NCBI GenBank assembly: GCA_958422985.1
Contig: CATZPY010000003.1
Location: 1-64,000 of the forward strand
Reading direction: 5' to 3'
Length of the DNA stretch: 64,000 nucleotides
Origin: an uncultured Clostridium sp.
Lineage (GTDB): Bacteria > Bacillota > Clostridia > TANB77 > CAG-508
Notes under the pieces: model-generated
The model's input: only the letters and a program-made list of their open reading frames with translations
Databases searched by the model: none
Told to the model about the DNA's origin: nothing
Shown here: one piece after another, positions 36,507 through 44,112 of the stretch
Layout of the letters: every line of letters begins with the position of its first letter
Position numbering within the stretch: the first letter of the stretch is position 1
Position numbers and translations under genes: made by a program

Positions 36507-37694
36507 ATGGACACAATAGTTTTAAAATTTGGAGGGAGTTCAGTTTCAGACAATATAAAATTAAATATTGTAGCTGATAAAATTAAGGAATTTTATAAAG
36601 AAAATAATGTAGTAGTTGTAGTATCTGCTCAAGGAAAAACTACAGATAATTTATTAAAAGAAGCTCACGAGCTTAGTAATGTTCCAAATGAAAGGGAATT
36701 AGACACATTACTAAGTAGTGGTGAACAAATATCAATGTCTAAACTAAGTATATTACTTAACAGATTAGGATATCCTGCAATTTCACTTACTGGCTGGCAA
36801 GCAGGAATATTTACAAGTGAATCAAACCAGTCAGCAGTTATAGAAAACATAGATACATCAAGAATACAAAAAGAATTAGAAGAAAGAAAAATTGTTATTA
36901 TAGCAGGTTTTCAAGGTGTAAATTCAAAAGGAGATATAACAACATTAGGAAGAGGTGGTTCAGATACCACAGCAGTAGCAGTAGCAGCAGCACTAAAAGC
37001 AGATAAATGTTATATATTTTCAGATGTGGATGGTGTATACTCTACAGATCCAAATAAAATACAAGATGCAAAAAAAATATCTGAATTATCATATGAAGAA
37101 ATGCAAGATATTTCGAACGAAGGTGCTAAAGTATTGCATAACAGATGTGTAGAAATAGGAAAAAACTTTAATATTCCAATAGTTACAAAATCAACATTTA
37201 ACAATAGACCAGGAAGTATTATTAATAATAAAATAGAAGATACAAAAGTAAAAAGTATTGTAAAAAATGATGATATAATTTTAGTTACTGCAAAACAAGA
37301 TGTATATACTCCTAGAATAATTAATCGTATATACAGAAAATTATTAGAAAACAATATTTTTGTTAATAACATAATAAATAAGAGTGTATCTAATTTAGAA
37401 ATACAATTTACTATAAAATCATCTGAATTTAATAAATTTGAAAATTTAATAACAAATGAATATCCTAGGTTAGATTGTTCTTATAAGAATATAAGTAAGA
37501 TTTCTATTATAGGTTATGGGATAATGAATGATTCTGAAACGATAATGAAAACTATGCAAATATTAGATGCAAACGCTTTAGAAGTCTTAAATATACAAAC
37601 AAATGAGTCAAAAATAAAAATAATATTTAGAGAAAAAGTAGAAGATAATATATTAGAACAATTGCATAATGAACTTGTAAACAAAATAAACTAA
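36507..37694 (+). CDS. Aspartate kinase
   Basis: A 395-residue aspartokinase, the first step of the Lys/Thr/Met pathway. The amino-acid kinase domain (about 1-230) starts 'IVLKFGGSSVSD' and has 'TLGRGGSDTTAVAVAAAL' and 'FSDVDGVYSTDPN'. Two ACT domains follow (about 255-395) as the usual allosteric site. This is the monofunctional bacterial type. The start is ATG 36507 after AGAGGTG. It is monocistronic, so the end product that regulates it cannot be told from context. Confidence 0.95.
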   Translation: MDTIVLKFGGSSVSDNIKLNIVADKIKEFYKENNVVVVVSAQGKTTDNLLKEAHELSNVPNERELDTLLSSGEQISMSKLSILLNRLGYPAISLTGWQAGIFTSESNQSAVIENIDTSRIQKELEERKIVIIAGFQGVNSKGDITTLGRGGSDTTAVAVAAALKADKCYIFSDVDGVYSTDPNKIQDAKKISELSYEEMQDISNEGAKVLHNRCVEIGKNFNIPIVTKSTFNNRPGSIINNKIEDTKVKSIVKNDDIILVTAKQDVYTPRIINRIYRKLLENNIFVNNIINKSVSNLEIQFTIKSSEFNKFENLITNEYPRLDCSYKNISKISIIGYGIMNDSETIMKTMQILDANALEVLNIQTNESKIKIIFREKVEDNILEQLHNELVNKIN

Positions 37695-37705
37695 TGAAAA
37701 TGTGA

Positions 37706-37744
37706 GAAAGCTGTTTATAGCTAAACATTGGGGAGCTTTTTAAT
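37706..37744 (+). terminator. Terminator after aspartate kinase
   Basis: GAAAGCT and AGCTTTTT pair around a loop that holds a smaller TAGCTA palindrome; a T-run follows. Confidence 0.55.
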
Positions 37745-37754
37745 AAGAAAAACA

Positions 37755-37793
37755 AAACCGGGATTTTAAGGACAGTCCCCAAGTCCCGGTTTA
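37755..37793. repeat. Palindromic intergenic repeat, family 1, reference copy g
   Basis: AAACCGGGATTTTAAGGAC joined to AGTCCCCAAGTCCCGGTTT. The outer arms pair over 10-11 bp and the inner GGAC / GTCC arms pair too. It lies just before the ribosome site of pepC. Confidence 0.8.
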
Positions 37794-37810
37794 ATAAAAG
37801 GAGGATACAT

Positions 37811-39151
37811 ATGAAAAATATTTCTAAAGAAAAATTAAAAAAATATGAAAAAGATTTTGCTAATGTTGAAAACAAAGTAATAACTAACACAGTTACAAAA
37901 AATGGATTTTTTAAATCTTGCGAAAATTATGAAGAAGTAAGAAATTCTAGATATGACTTTTCTGTAAATCTAAAACAAGGAGAAATAACAGATCAAAAAA
38001 GAAGTGGAAGATGTTGGATTTTTGCATCTACAAATTTTATTAGATATTTCTTAATAAAAAAATTAAACATAGTAAATATAGAATTATCACAAAACTATAT
38101 AGCGTTTTATGACAAACTAGAAAAATGTAATTATTTTCTAAATAGTATAATAAATACTATAGCTAGACCAACAACAGACAGACATGTAACGTTTTTTCTA
38201 GATAATCCTATAAATGATGGTGGACAATGGGATATGTTTTTAAACATTATAAAAAAATATGGCATTGTTCCTAAAAGTGCTATGCCAGAAACATATAATT
38301 CTTCTAATACATTAGAAATTAATAAAATTTTAAAAAGAATCTTAAGAATGTATGCTTATGAATTAAGAGAAGACTACCAAAATAATAAAAGCTTAGAAGA
38401 AATAGAAAACAAAAAATTAGAAATGGTAGAAAAAATTTACAACATATTATGTACAGCATTTGGAAAGCCACCTAAAGAATTCAATTTTGAATATACAAAC
38501 AAAAAAGATGAATTTTTTAGAGAAAATAATATAACACCTATAGAGTTTTATAATAAATATGTAAAAGATTTAAATTTAGAAGATTATATAAGTATTATAA
38601 ATGCTCCAAATGAAGATAGACCATTCTTTAAAAAATATACTGTAAATTATGTAGGAAATGTTGCAGAAGGTAATAAAATAACATACTTAAATTTACCAAT
38701 AGAAAGACTAAAAGAAATGGCAATTGCACAGCTTACAGATGGTGTTCCAGTATTTTTTGGAAGTGATGTAGGACAAGAGTCTTCAAGAGATTTAGGAATA
38801 TTATCACGTTCACTTTATAATATTAATGAATTAATAAACATAGAAGATAGTATGGATAAAGCAACTAAGCTTGAATATAGAGAAAGTGCAATGACACATG
38901 CAATGATGTTTCTAGGAGTAAACTTAGATGAAAACTGGAAAGGAAATCGTTGGAAAGTAGAAAACTCATGGGGAAATGCCATGGGGAATAAAGGAATATA
39001 TCTTTTAACAGATGAATGGTTTAACTCTTATGTGTATCAGGTTGTAATTAACAAAAAACACCTAAAACCAGAAGAATTAGAGGCATACAATGAAAATAAT
39101 TACTACATGGAATTAGAGCCATGGGATCCAATGGGAACATTAGCAGACTAG
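37811..39151 (+). CDS. pepC: Aminopeptidase C (bleomycin-hydrolase family, C1B)
   Basis: A 446-residue cytosolic papain-like aminopeptidase. The catalytic C68 sits in 'QKRSGRCWIFAS', the family hallmark. H363 in 'SAMTHAMMFLGV' and N385 in 'KVENSWG' complete the triad. The C-terminus ('PWDPMGTLAD') folds into the active site in this family and limits it to aminopeptidase action. Family members form hexamers. AAAGGAGG precedes ATG 37811. It starts a transcript with the flavoprotein and thioredoxin genes. Confidence 0.95.
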   Translation: MKNISKEKLKKYEKDFANVENKVITNTVTKNGFFKSCENYEEVRNSRYDFSVNLKQGEITDQKRSGRCWIFASTNFIRYFLIKKLNIVNIELSQNYIAFYDKLEKCNYFLNSIINTIARPTTDRHVTFFLDNPINDGGQWDMFLNIIKKYGIVPKSAMPETYNSSNTLEINKILKRILRMYAYELREDYQNNKSLEEIENKKLEMVEKIYNILCTAFGKPPKEFNFEYTNKKDEFFRENNITPIEFYNKYVKDLNLEDYISIINAPNEDRPFFKKYTVNYVGNVAEGNKITYLNLPIERLKEMAIAQLTDGVPVFFGSDVGQESSRDLGILSRSLYNINELINIEDSMDKATKLEYRESAMTHAMMFLGVNLDENWKGNRWKVENSWGNAMGNKGIYLLTDEWFNSYVYQVVINKKHLKPEELEAYNENNYYMELEPWDPMGTLAD

Positions 39152-39161
39152 GAGAAAATTT

Positions 39162-40025
39162 ATGTATGATTGTATAATAATTGGTAAAGGACCAGCAGGA
39201 ATAAGTGCAGCAATTTATATTAGTAGGTCTAACTTAAAAACATTAGTAATAGGAAAAGAAAATACAGCTTTAAATAGAGCTAAAAACATAGAAAACTATT
39301 ATGGGTTTGAAGATAGCATTTCTGGTGAAGAACTTTTTAAAAATGGTATTAATCAAGCTAAAAAGCAAAATATAGAAATGAAAAATGATGAAGTAATAGA
39401 TATAGAATATGCTAATGGAACATATATTGTAAAAACAGTTAATAGCGAATACGAGACAAGAACAATTGTTCTTGCAACAGGAAAAAGTAGAAAAACTTCT
39501 AATATAGAAGGAGAAACTACATTCGAAGGAAAAGGAATAAGTTATTGTGCAATATGTGATGGTTTCTTTTTTAAAGAAAAGAATGTTGCTGTTATAGGGA
39601 ATGGCGAATATGCACTTCATGAAGCAGAAATTTTAAAAAATGTAACAGATAAAGTTACTATTTTTACAAATGGTAGTAAACTACCAGAAAATAGATCTTT
39701 AAGTATACAAAATGTTATAGAAGGAACAATCGATGCTATAAAAGGAAACACAAAAGTAGAAGCAATTCTTTTAGAAGATAAAAGAAGTATACCTGTAGAT
39801 GGAATTTTTATTGCACAAGGCATTGCCTCTAGTGTAGACTTTGCAAAAAAACTTGGAATATTGTTAAAAAATAATGATATTATAGTAAATGAAGATATGG
39901 AAACTAATGTACCAGGCATTTATGCAGCTGGAGATTGCACTGGTGGCTTATTACAAATATGCAAAGCAGTATATGAAGGTGCTAAATGCGGCTTAAGTAT
40001 TGCTAAAAAAATAAAAAATATATAA
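39162..40025 (+). CDS. Thioredoxin reductase-like flavoprotein
   Basis: A 287-residue protein. The FAD motif 'IIIGKGPAGISAA' is at 5-17, the redox pair C129/C132 lies in 'YCAICDGFFF', and the C-terminal FAD motif is 'AAGDCTGG'. It is slightly short. The pyridine-nucleotide motif reads 'GNGEYALHEA' and the usual HRRxxxR NADPH signature is replaced by 'IFTNGSKLPEN'. The electron donor may therefore be NADH or ferredoxin, as in the clostridial ferredoxin-dependent flavin reductases (inference). It is 10 bp after pepC and 13 bp before trxA, its likely substrate. Confidence 0.88.
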   Translation: MYDCIIIGKGPAGISAAIYISRSNLKTLVIGKENTALNRAKNIENYYGFEDSISGEELFKNGINQAKKQNIEMKNDEVIDIEYANGTYIVKTVNSEYETRTIVLATGKSRKTSNIEGETTFEGKGISYCAICDGFFFKEKNVAVIGNGEYALHEAEILKNVTDKVTIFTNGSKLPENRSLSIQNVIEGTIDAIKGNTKVEAILLEDKRSIPVDGIFIAQGIASSVDFAKKLGILLKNNDIIVNEDMETNVPGIYAAGDCTGGLLQICKAVYEGAKCGLSIAKKIKNI

Positions 40026-40038
40026 GGAGGTTATTTTT

Positions 40039-40350
40039 ATGAGTAAAGTAATAGAAATAGCAGAAGAAAATTTTGAAGCAGAGGTATTACAATCTGAGTT
40101 ACCTGTATTAGTAGATTTTTGGGCACCATGGTGTGGTCCTTGTAGAATGATGGGACCTATAATAGAAGAACTAGCAGAAGAAAATTTAGAACTAAAAGTT
40201 TGCAAACTTAATGTAGACGAAGCTTCAGATATAGCAAGAAAATATGAAATAGAAAGTATACCAACTTTAATTTATTTTAATAATGGTATGGCTCTAAAAA
40301 CTCTTGTAGGATTAAGAACAAAACAAGATATATTAAATACAATTAATTAA
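40039..40350 (+). CDS. trxA: Thioredoxin
   Basis: A 103-residue thioredoxin with the canonical active site 'WAPWCGPCRMMGP' (C32, C35), 'KLNVDE', the cis-proline segment 'SIPTLI' and a C-terminal helix. It is a cytosolic disulfide reductant. AAGGAGG precedes ATG 40039. The adjacent reductase-like gene forms a complete thioredoxin couple in one transcript. Confidence 0.97.
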   Translation: MSKVIEIAEENFEAEVLQSELPVLVDFWAPWCGPCRMMGPIIEELAEENLELKVCKLNVDEASDIARKYEIESIPTLIYFNNGMALKTLVGLRTKQDILNTIN

Positions 40351-40352
40351 TA

Positions 40353-40391
40353 AAACGAGATTGGGGAATGACCATAAAAATCCTAGTCCAA
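40353..40391. repeat. Palindromic intergenic repeat, family 1, decayed copy h
   Basis: AAACGAGATTGGGGAATGACC...AAAATCCTAGT, inverted orientation, several arm mismatches. It starts 2 bp after the trxA stop. Confidence 0.45.
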
Positions 40392-40398
40392 TAAAAAA

Positions 40399-40430
40399 AA
40401 CTACTAGTGTAAAAACTAGTAGTTTAATTT
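40399..40430. terminator. Bidirectional terminator between trxA and the minus-strand gene
   Basis: A perfect stem AACTACTAGT / ACTAGTAGTT with a 6-nt loop, A-run on the left and T-run on the right, between convergent genes. Confidence 0.85.
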
Positions 40431-40715
40431 TTATTTATAAGAAGAATAAATATCTAATAAGCTATTTAATTCACAAATAGAAGGATATTCTTCTTCAGAA
40501 TACCTACATAAAATTGTAACATACAATTTTTCTTTGTCACTTAGGAATTTATAACAATTTTCTTTTAAATTAAATAAATTAGTATATGTATAATCTGGCT
40601 TAAATATTTTTACTTTGTGCACCAATTTATCTTTAATATCTTTTTGCAATGTGTTAATACAATATATGTAATCTTTATTTTTAAAATGTTCTGTAAGTTT
40701 TTCTTTATCTACCAT
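40431..40715 (-). CDS. Small hypothetical protein (94 aa)
   Basis: An acidic-basic mixed, helical protein with a Cys/Tyr-containing middle ('KDYIYCINTLQKDI') and no TM segment. I do not recognise it. It overlaps the 3' end of the 603-residue gene upstream. The start is uncertain: ATGs at 40727, 40724 and 40715 (complement) all follow a GGAG; 40715 has the more usual spacing. The overlap suggests translational coupling and a shared function. Confidence 0.6.
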   Translation of the reverse strand: MVDKEKLTEHFKNKDYIYCINTLQKDIKDKLVHKVKIFKPDYTYTNLFNLKENCYKFLSDKEKLYVTILCRYSEEEYPSICELNSLLDIYSSYK

Positions 40716-42516
40716 CTCTTTCATCATCTCCAACAGGTAGCACTTTTACTAATACACCTTCTTTAGTTTTTTCCAAAATAGATCCGGTGTCTAAATTAAT
40801 ATAAGTTTTATGAATTTGCTTGTCTTTTGGCGATTGCTTTAAATGCGCAGGTGGACAATTTTCATCAGATAAAAATCTAAGATGTCCAACAGTATCTTGA
40901 TTATATGCTTTATTATTTTTTGAACATTGTTTAATTGTTTTTTTACTTTTCTTGTTCCATGGCATCATTACATGGGACTTCATTTTTCTATCATTTCGCA
41001 TATTCCAATCATTAGAGCCAGCATATATAGGTACAATTGGGCTTTTAAAATATTCGGTTGCAAACTCTGAAAAAATATGCGATGGAACATGTACATTAAC
41101 AGGTAATATAGAATTAATATCTACCACAAAATCTGTAAAATGTTTTAACTCTCCAGAAGTTCCATCTTCAGAAATTTTATCTACTACAACACCATAGTTT
41201 CTTTTTTGGCTATTATTTAATTCTAAAAAACTATAAAGAGATAATGCTATATGAGCTTTAGAACCTTTTAATCTGTGAATAGAATTAGCAAACTGTGAAA
41301 ATCTTAACATATCGTCTCCAACAGAATTTCTAGAAGCAGGGAAAACATTAGAAAAGTATTGCTTATATTCTTCACCATAAGATTTTTCCATTTCTTTTTC
41401 TAAAGGTTCTAAAGAATAATATCTTCTTTCAGAATTTTCATCATCATCTAGAACTAATTCACCACTACGTGACATTTCTTCTATTTTATTTTCATTTTCT
41501 GTATAATACATTTCTGTTGGATAATAAAAAAGTTCCATTTTTAATAAGATGTTTTTTAAATCTTCATCTTCTAATGTTGGTGCTTCTGTACCATCTAGAA
41601 TAAGAGGTTCTAAATTAAATTCGGAAATCGCATACATTGCTTTAGAATAGTCCTCTAAGATATGAAAAGCCCTATTAGTATACATTATGTTTATACCGAG
41701 TAAGTCTACTGTATCTAGTTGTTTTTGAACTCCCTCAGATAGTCCACTAGTTAAACTTGCTTTATCTTGCTTTAATTCCGGAAGTCCAATTTCATCAAAT
41801 TGTTTATTTGCAAGTGCTAGCCAGTCATCTAAATAACCCATGTCATCGAAAAGACTAACTAGTGCTGTATTAGACTCTATTAAATCTTTCTTTATATTTG
41901 TTTCAGTATATTTTAAATAAGTTTTCATATATGCAGGAATTCCGTCTGCTAATAGTTCAAAAGCATCTAGATAATGTTTCCTTTGTAGTGCAGGTAAATG
42001 ACCTACAAGTTTTTCAGCCATTATATGTTTTTCTTTATTAGTTTTTGTAGAATTTAAAATATCTGAGAACACAGGTCCATAACTATCTTCTACTTGTGAA
42101 GCTACTTGTGGATATAAATGCCTCATAAATAATACTAAATTTGTTAAATTTTCATCAAAACTATTAGTATGCATAAAAAAATCCCTGTCTGACGAGATAT
42201 TATTACTTTCTACATATTCTGTAATTTCAGTATATTTCCTAGGATTTTGAAGTAAGTATAAACAAGCATTATATGCTGTAACTTGGTTTAATATATGTTC
42301 ATTACAAAAAGAAACTGTTTTTAGCCTAGAGTTATAATCGTATAATAAAGAATAAAAATCTGGATCTTTCATATCTGGATTTTTAAGTTTTTCTTTTTGA
42401 ATAAAATCGTAAATTTTACTAATAGTGTTATTAATATATCTATATTCGAATGGTTTAACATTAGAAACCATTTCTTCTGCTCTACTTATAGCAGATTTAA
42501 AAGCCATAAAATGCAT
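40705..42516 (-). CDS. Large hypothetical protein (603 aa), orphan
   Basis: A 603-residue, mostly helical soluble protein with no signal or TM segment and no motif I can name. Notable parts are an acidic stretch near 350 ('LDDDENSERRYYSLEPLEKEME'), a His/Pro segment 'VNVHVPSHIFSEF' near 475, a basic 'PWNKKSKKTIKQ' segment near 520, and 'DENCPPAHLKQSP' near 555. AAGGAGG precedes ATG 42516 (complement) and a perfect SigA promoter lies upstream. It is coupled to the small gene at 40431. It could be lineage-specific; no function is proposed. Confidence 0.8.
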   Translation of the reverse strand: MHFMAFKSAISRAEEMVSNVKPFEYRYINNTISKIYDFIQKEKLKNPDMKDPDFYSLLYDYNSRLKTVSFCNEHILNQVTAYNACLYLLQNPRKYTEITEYVESNNISSDRDFFMHTNSFDENLTNLVLFMRHLYPQVASQVEDSYGPVFSDILNSTKTNKEKHIMAEKLVGHLPALQRKHYLDAFELLADGIPAYMKTYLKYTETNIKKDLIESNTALVSLFDDMGYLDDWLALANKQFDEIGLPELKQDKASLTSGLSEGVQKQLDTVDLLGINIMYTNRAFHILEDYSKAMYAISEFNLEPLILDGTEAPTLEDEDLKNILLKMELFYYPTEMYYTENENKIEEMSRSGELVLDDDENSERRYYSLEPLEKEMEKSYGEEYKQYFSNVFPASRNSVGDDMLRFSQFANSIHRLKGSKAHIALSLYSFLELNNSQKRNYGVVVDKISEDGTSGELKHFTDFVVDINSILPVNVHVPSHIFSEFATEYFKSPIVPIYAGSNDWNMRNDRKMKSHVMMPWNKKSKKTIKQCSKNNKAYNQDTVGHLRFLSDENCPPAHLKQSPKDKQIHKTYINLDTGSILEKTKEGVLVKVLPVGDDERDGR

Positions 42517-42546
42517 AAGTAATCCTCCTTAATGATTAACATAAAT

Positions 42547-42575
42547 ATTATACTATATTTTAAGCTTTTACACAA
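42547..42575 (-). promoter_or_regulatory. SigA-type promoter of the 603-aa gene
   Basis: On the complement: TTGTGT (42575-42570), 17-bp spacer, TATAAT (42552-42547), 31 bp before the start codon. Confidence 0.65.
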
Positions 42576-42629
42576 TACCTTTACTAAATTATGGTATATA
42601 TGTTAAAATATCACCATAGGAGAGATAAT

Positions 42630-43670
42630 ATGAAAAAAAGAAGAGTTTTATTAGGTATGAGTGGAGGTGTAGATAGTAGTGTTTCTGCACTATTACTAAA
42701 AAATGAAGGTTATGAAGTAATTGGTGTTACTTTGTCACTATCTAATTATACAGATGCAAAAGATGCAAAAGAAGTATGTGATAAAATTGGAATAGAACAT
42801 ATTTCTATAGATATGCAAGAAAGTTTTAAAAAGTATGTAATTAATAATTTTATAGATTGCTATTCTAAAGCACTTACACCTAATCCTTGTATAGAATGTA
42901 ATAGAAAATTAAAATTTGGAGAAATGTATAAAAAGGCTAAAGAGCTAAATTGTGATTTTTTAGCAACAGGTCATTACGCTAAAACAGAATATGATAGCAA
43001 CTATAATCAATTTGTTTTAAGAAAATGTTTAAATGAAAATAAAGACCAATCATATGTATTATATACAATGAAAGAAGAAATATTAGACAAAGTACTATTC
43101 CCATTAGGTAATTTTAAATCTAAAGAGGAAATAAGAAAAATAGCCAAAGAAAACAATTTAGTAAATGTAGCTAATAAGCCAGATAGTGAAGATATTTGTT
43201 TTATTCCAGATGGTAACTATAAGAGGTTTTTAGAAAATAACGGAAATATTAAACCTAAACCAGGTAATATAGTAATGAATGATGGAACTATCTTAGGAAA
43301 GCATAGCGGACTATATAATTATACAATTGGGCAAAGAAAAGGAATGGGTATATCATATAAAGAACCATTATTCGTAATAGGTTTTAATATAAATAAAAAT
43401 GAATTAATTGTTGGTACTATGAAAGATGCTTTTAAGAAGGAAGCAATTATAAATAATGTAAACATATTAATTAAAGATATTAATATAGAAAATTTAAGGG
43501 TAGCAGTTAAAACTAGATATAGTAAAAAAGCATCTTTTGCAAGATTAAATATTATAAATGAAGATAAGATAAAAATTAATTTTGAAGAACCAGAGAAATC
43601 TTTAACACCAGGTCAATCAGCAGTATTTTATTTAGATGATATTGTAGTAGGTGGCGGAATTATAGAATAG
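42630..43670 (+). CDS. mnmA: tRNA-specific 2-thiouridylase MnmA
   Basis: A 346-residue enzyme that thiolates U34 of Lys, Glu and Gln tRNAs. The PP-loop 'GMSGGVDSSVSA' is at 9-20. The two catalytic cysteines are C90 in 'NPCIECN' and C190 in 'DSEDICFIPDG', and the C-terminal beta-barrel carries 'LTPGQSAVFY'. ATG 42630 follows AGGAGAG; an upstream in-frame ATG at 42591 has no site. The sulfur donor gene (iscS/nifS) is not in the window. A GNAT gene follows 19 bp later. Confidence 0.97.
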   Translation: MKKRRVLLGMSGGVDSSVSALLLKNEGYEVIGVTLSLSNYTDAKDAKEVCDKIGIEHISIDMQESFKKYVINNFIDCYSKALTPNPCIECNRKLKFGEMYKKAKELNCDFLATGHYAKTEYDSNYNQFVLRKCLNENKDQSYVLYTMKEEILDKVLFPLGNFKSKEEIRKIAKENNLVNVANKPDSEDICFIPDGNYKRFLENNGNIKPKPGNIVMNDGTILGKHSGLYNYTIGQRKGMGISYKEPLFVIGFNINKNELIVGTMKDAFKKEAIINNVNILIKDINIENLRVAVKTRYSKKASFARLNIINEDKIKINFEEPEKSLTPGQSAVFYLDDIVVGGGIIE

Positions 43671-43689
43671 TAAGAAAGAGGGAATACAT

Positions 43690-44109
43690 ATGATTAGAGA
43701 AGCTATTATAAGTGATTATGAAATAATAGAAAAAATTATTAGTGATAATTATGAATTTAAATTACTAGAAGAGGAAACGAATACTATAAGAGAAGCATTA
43801 ACTAATTATAATAAAGTAGTTTATATAGATTATGAAAATGAGATTCCTGTTGCATATGCACAATGTTCATTAAAAAATGATACTAATGTAGTAGGATACT
43901 TAGAAAAAATTTATATAAAACATAATTATCGAAATAAAGGAATTGATAAGAAATTGTTAAATAAATGTGAAGAATGGGCAAAAATTAAGGGATGCGAGAA
44001 ATTTACTGCAAGTTGTAATTTATCGGATGAATCACTAATGAATTTATTTAATCATTTAGGTTTTTCTGAAACAGATAAAATAGCTTATTTTTCTAAGGAG
44101 CTTGATTAG
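43690..44109 (+). CDS. GNAT-family N-acetyltransferase
   Basis: A 139-residue GNAT fold protein. The acetyl-CoA-binding motif A region is 'GYLEKIYIKHNYRNKGIDKKLLNKCEEWA' (about 73-100), with the Q/RxxGxG/A signature reduced to 'RNKGID'. The last strand is 'FNHLGFSETDKIAYFSKEL', as in small-molecule or protein N-acetyltransferases. The substrate is unknown. It lies between mnmA and the PBP gene with short gaps, so it is probably on one transcript with them. Confidence 0.88.
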   Translation: MIREAIISDYEIIEKIISDNYEFKLLEEETNTIREALTNYNKVVYIDYENEIPVAYAQCSLKNDTNVVGYLEKIYIKHNYRNKGIDKKLLNKCEEWAKIKGCEKFTASCNLSDESLMNLFNHLGFSETDKIAYFSKELD

Positions 44110-44112
44110 TAT

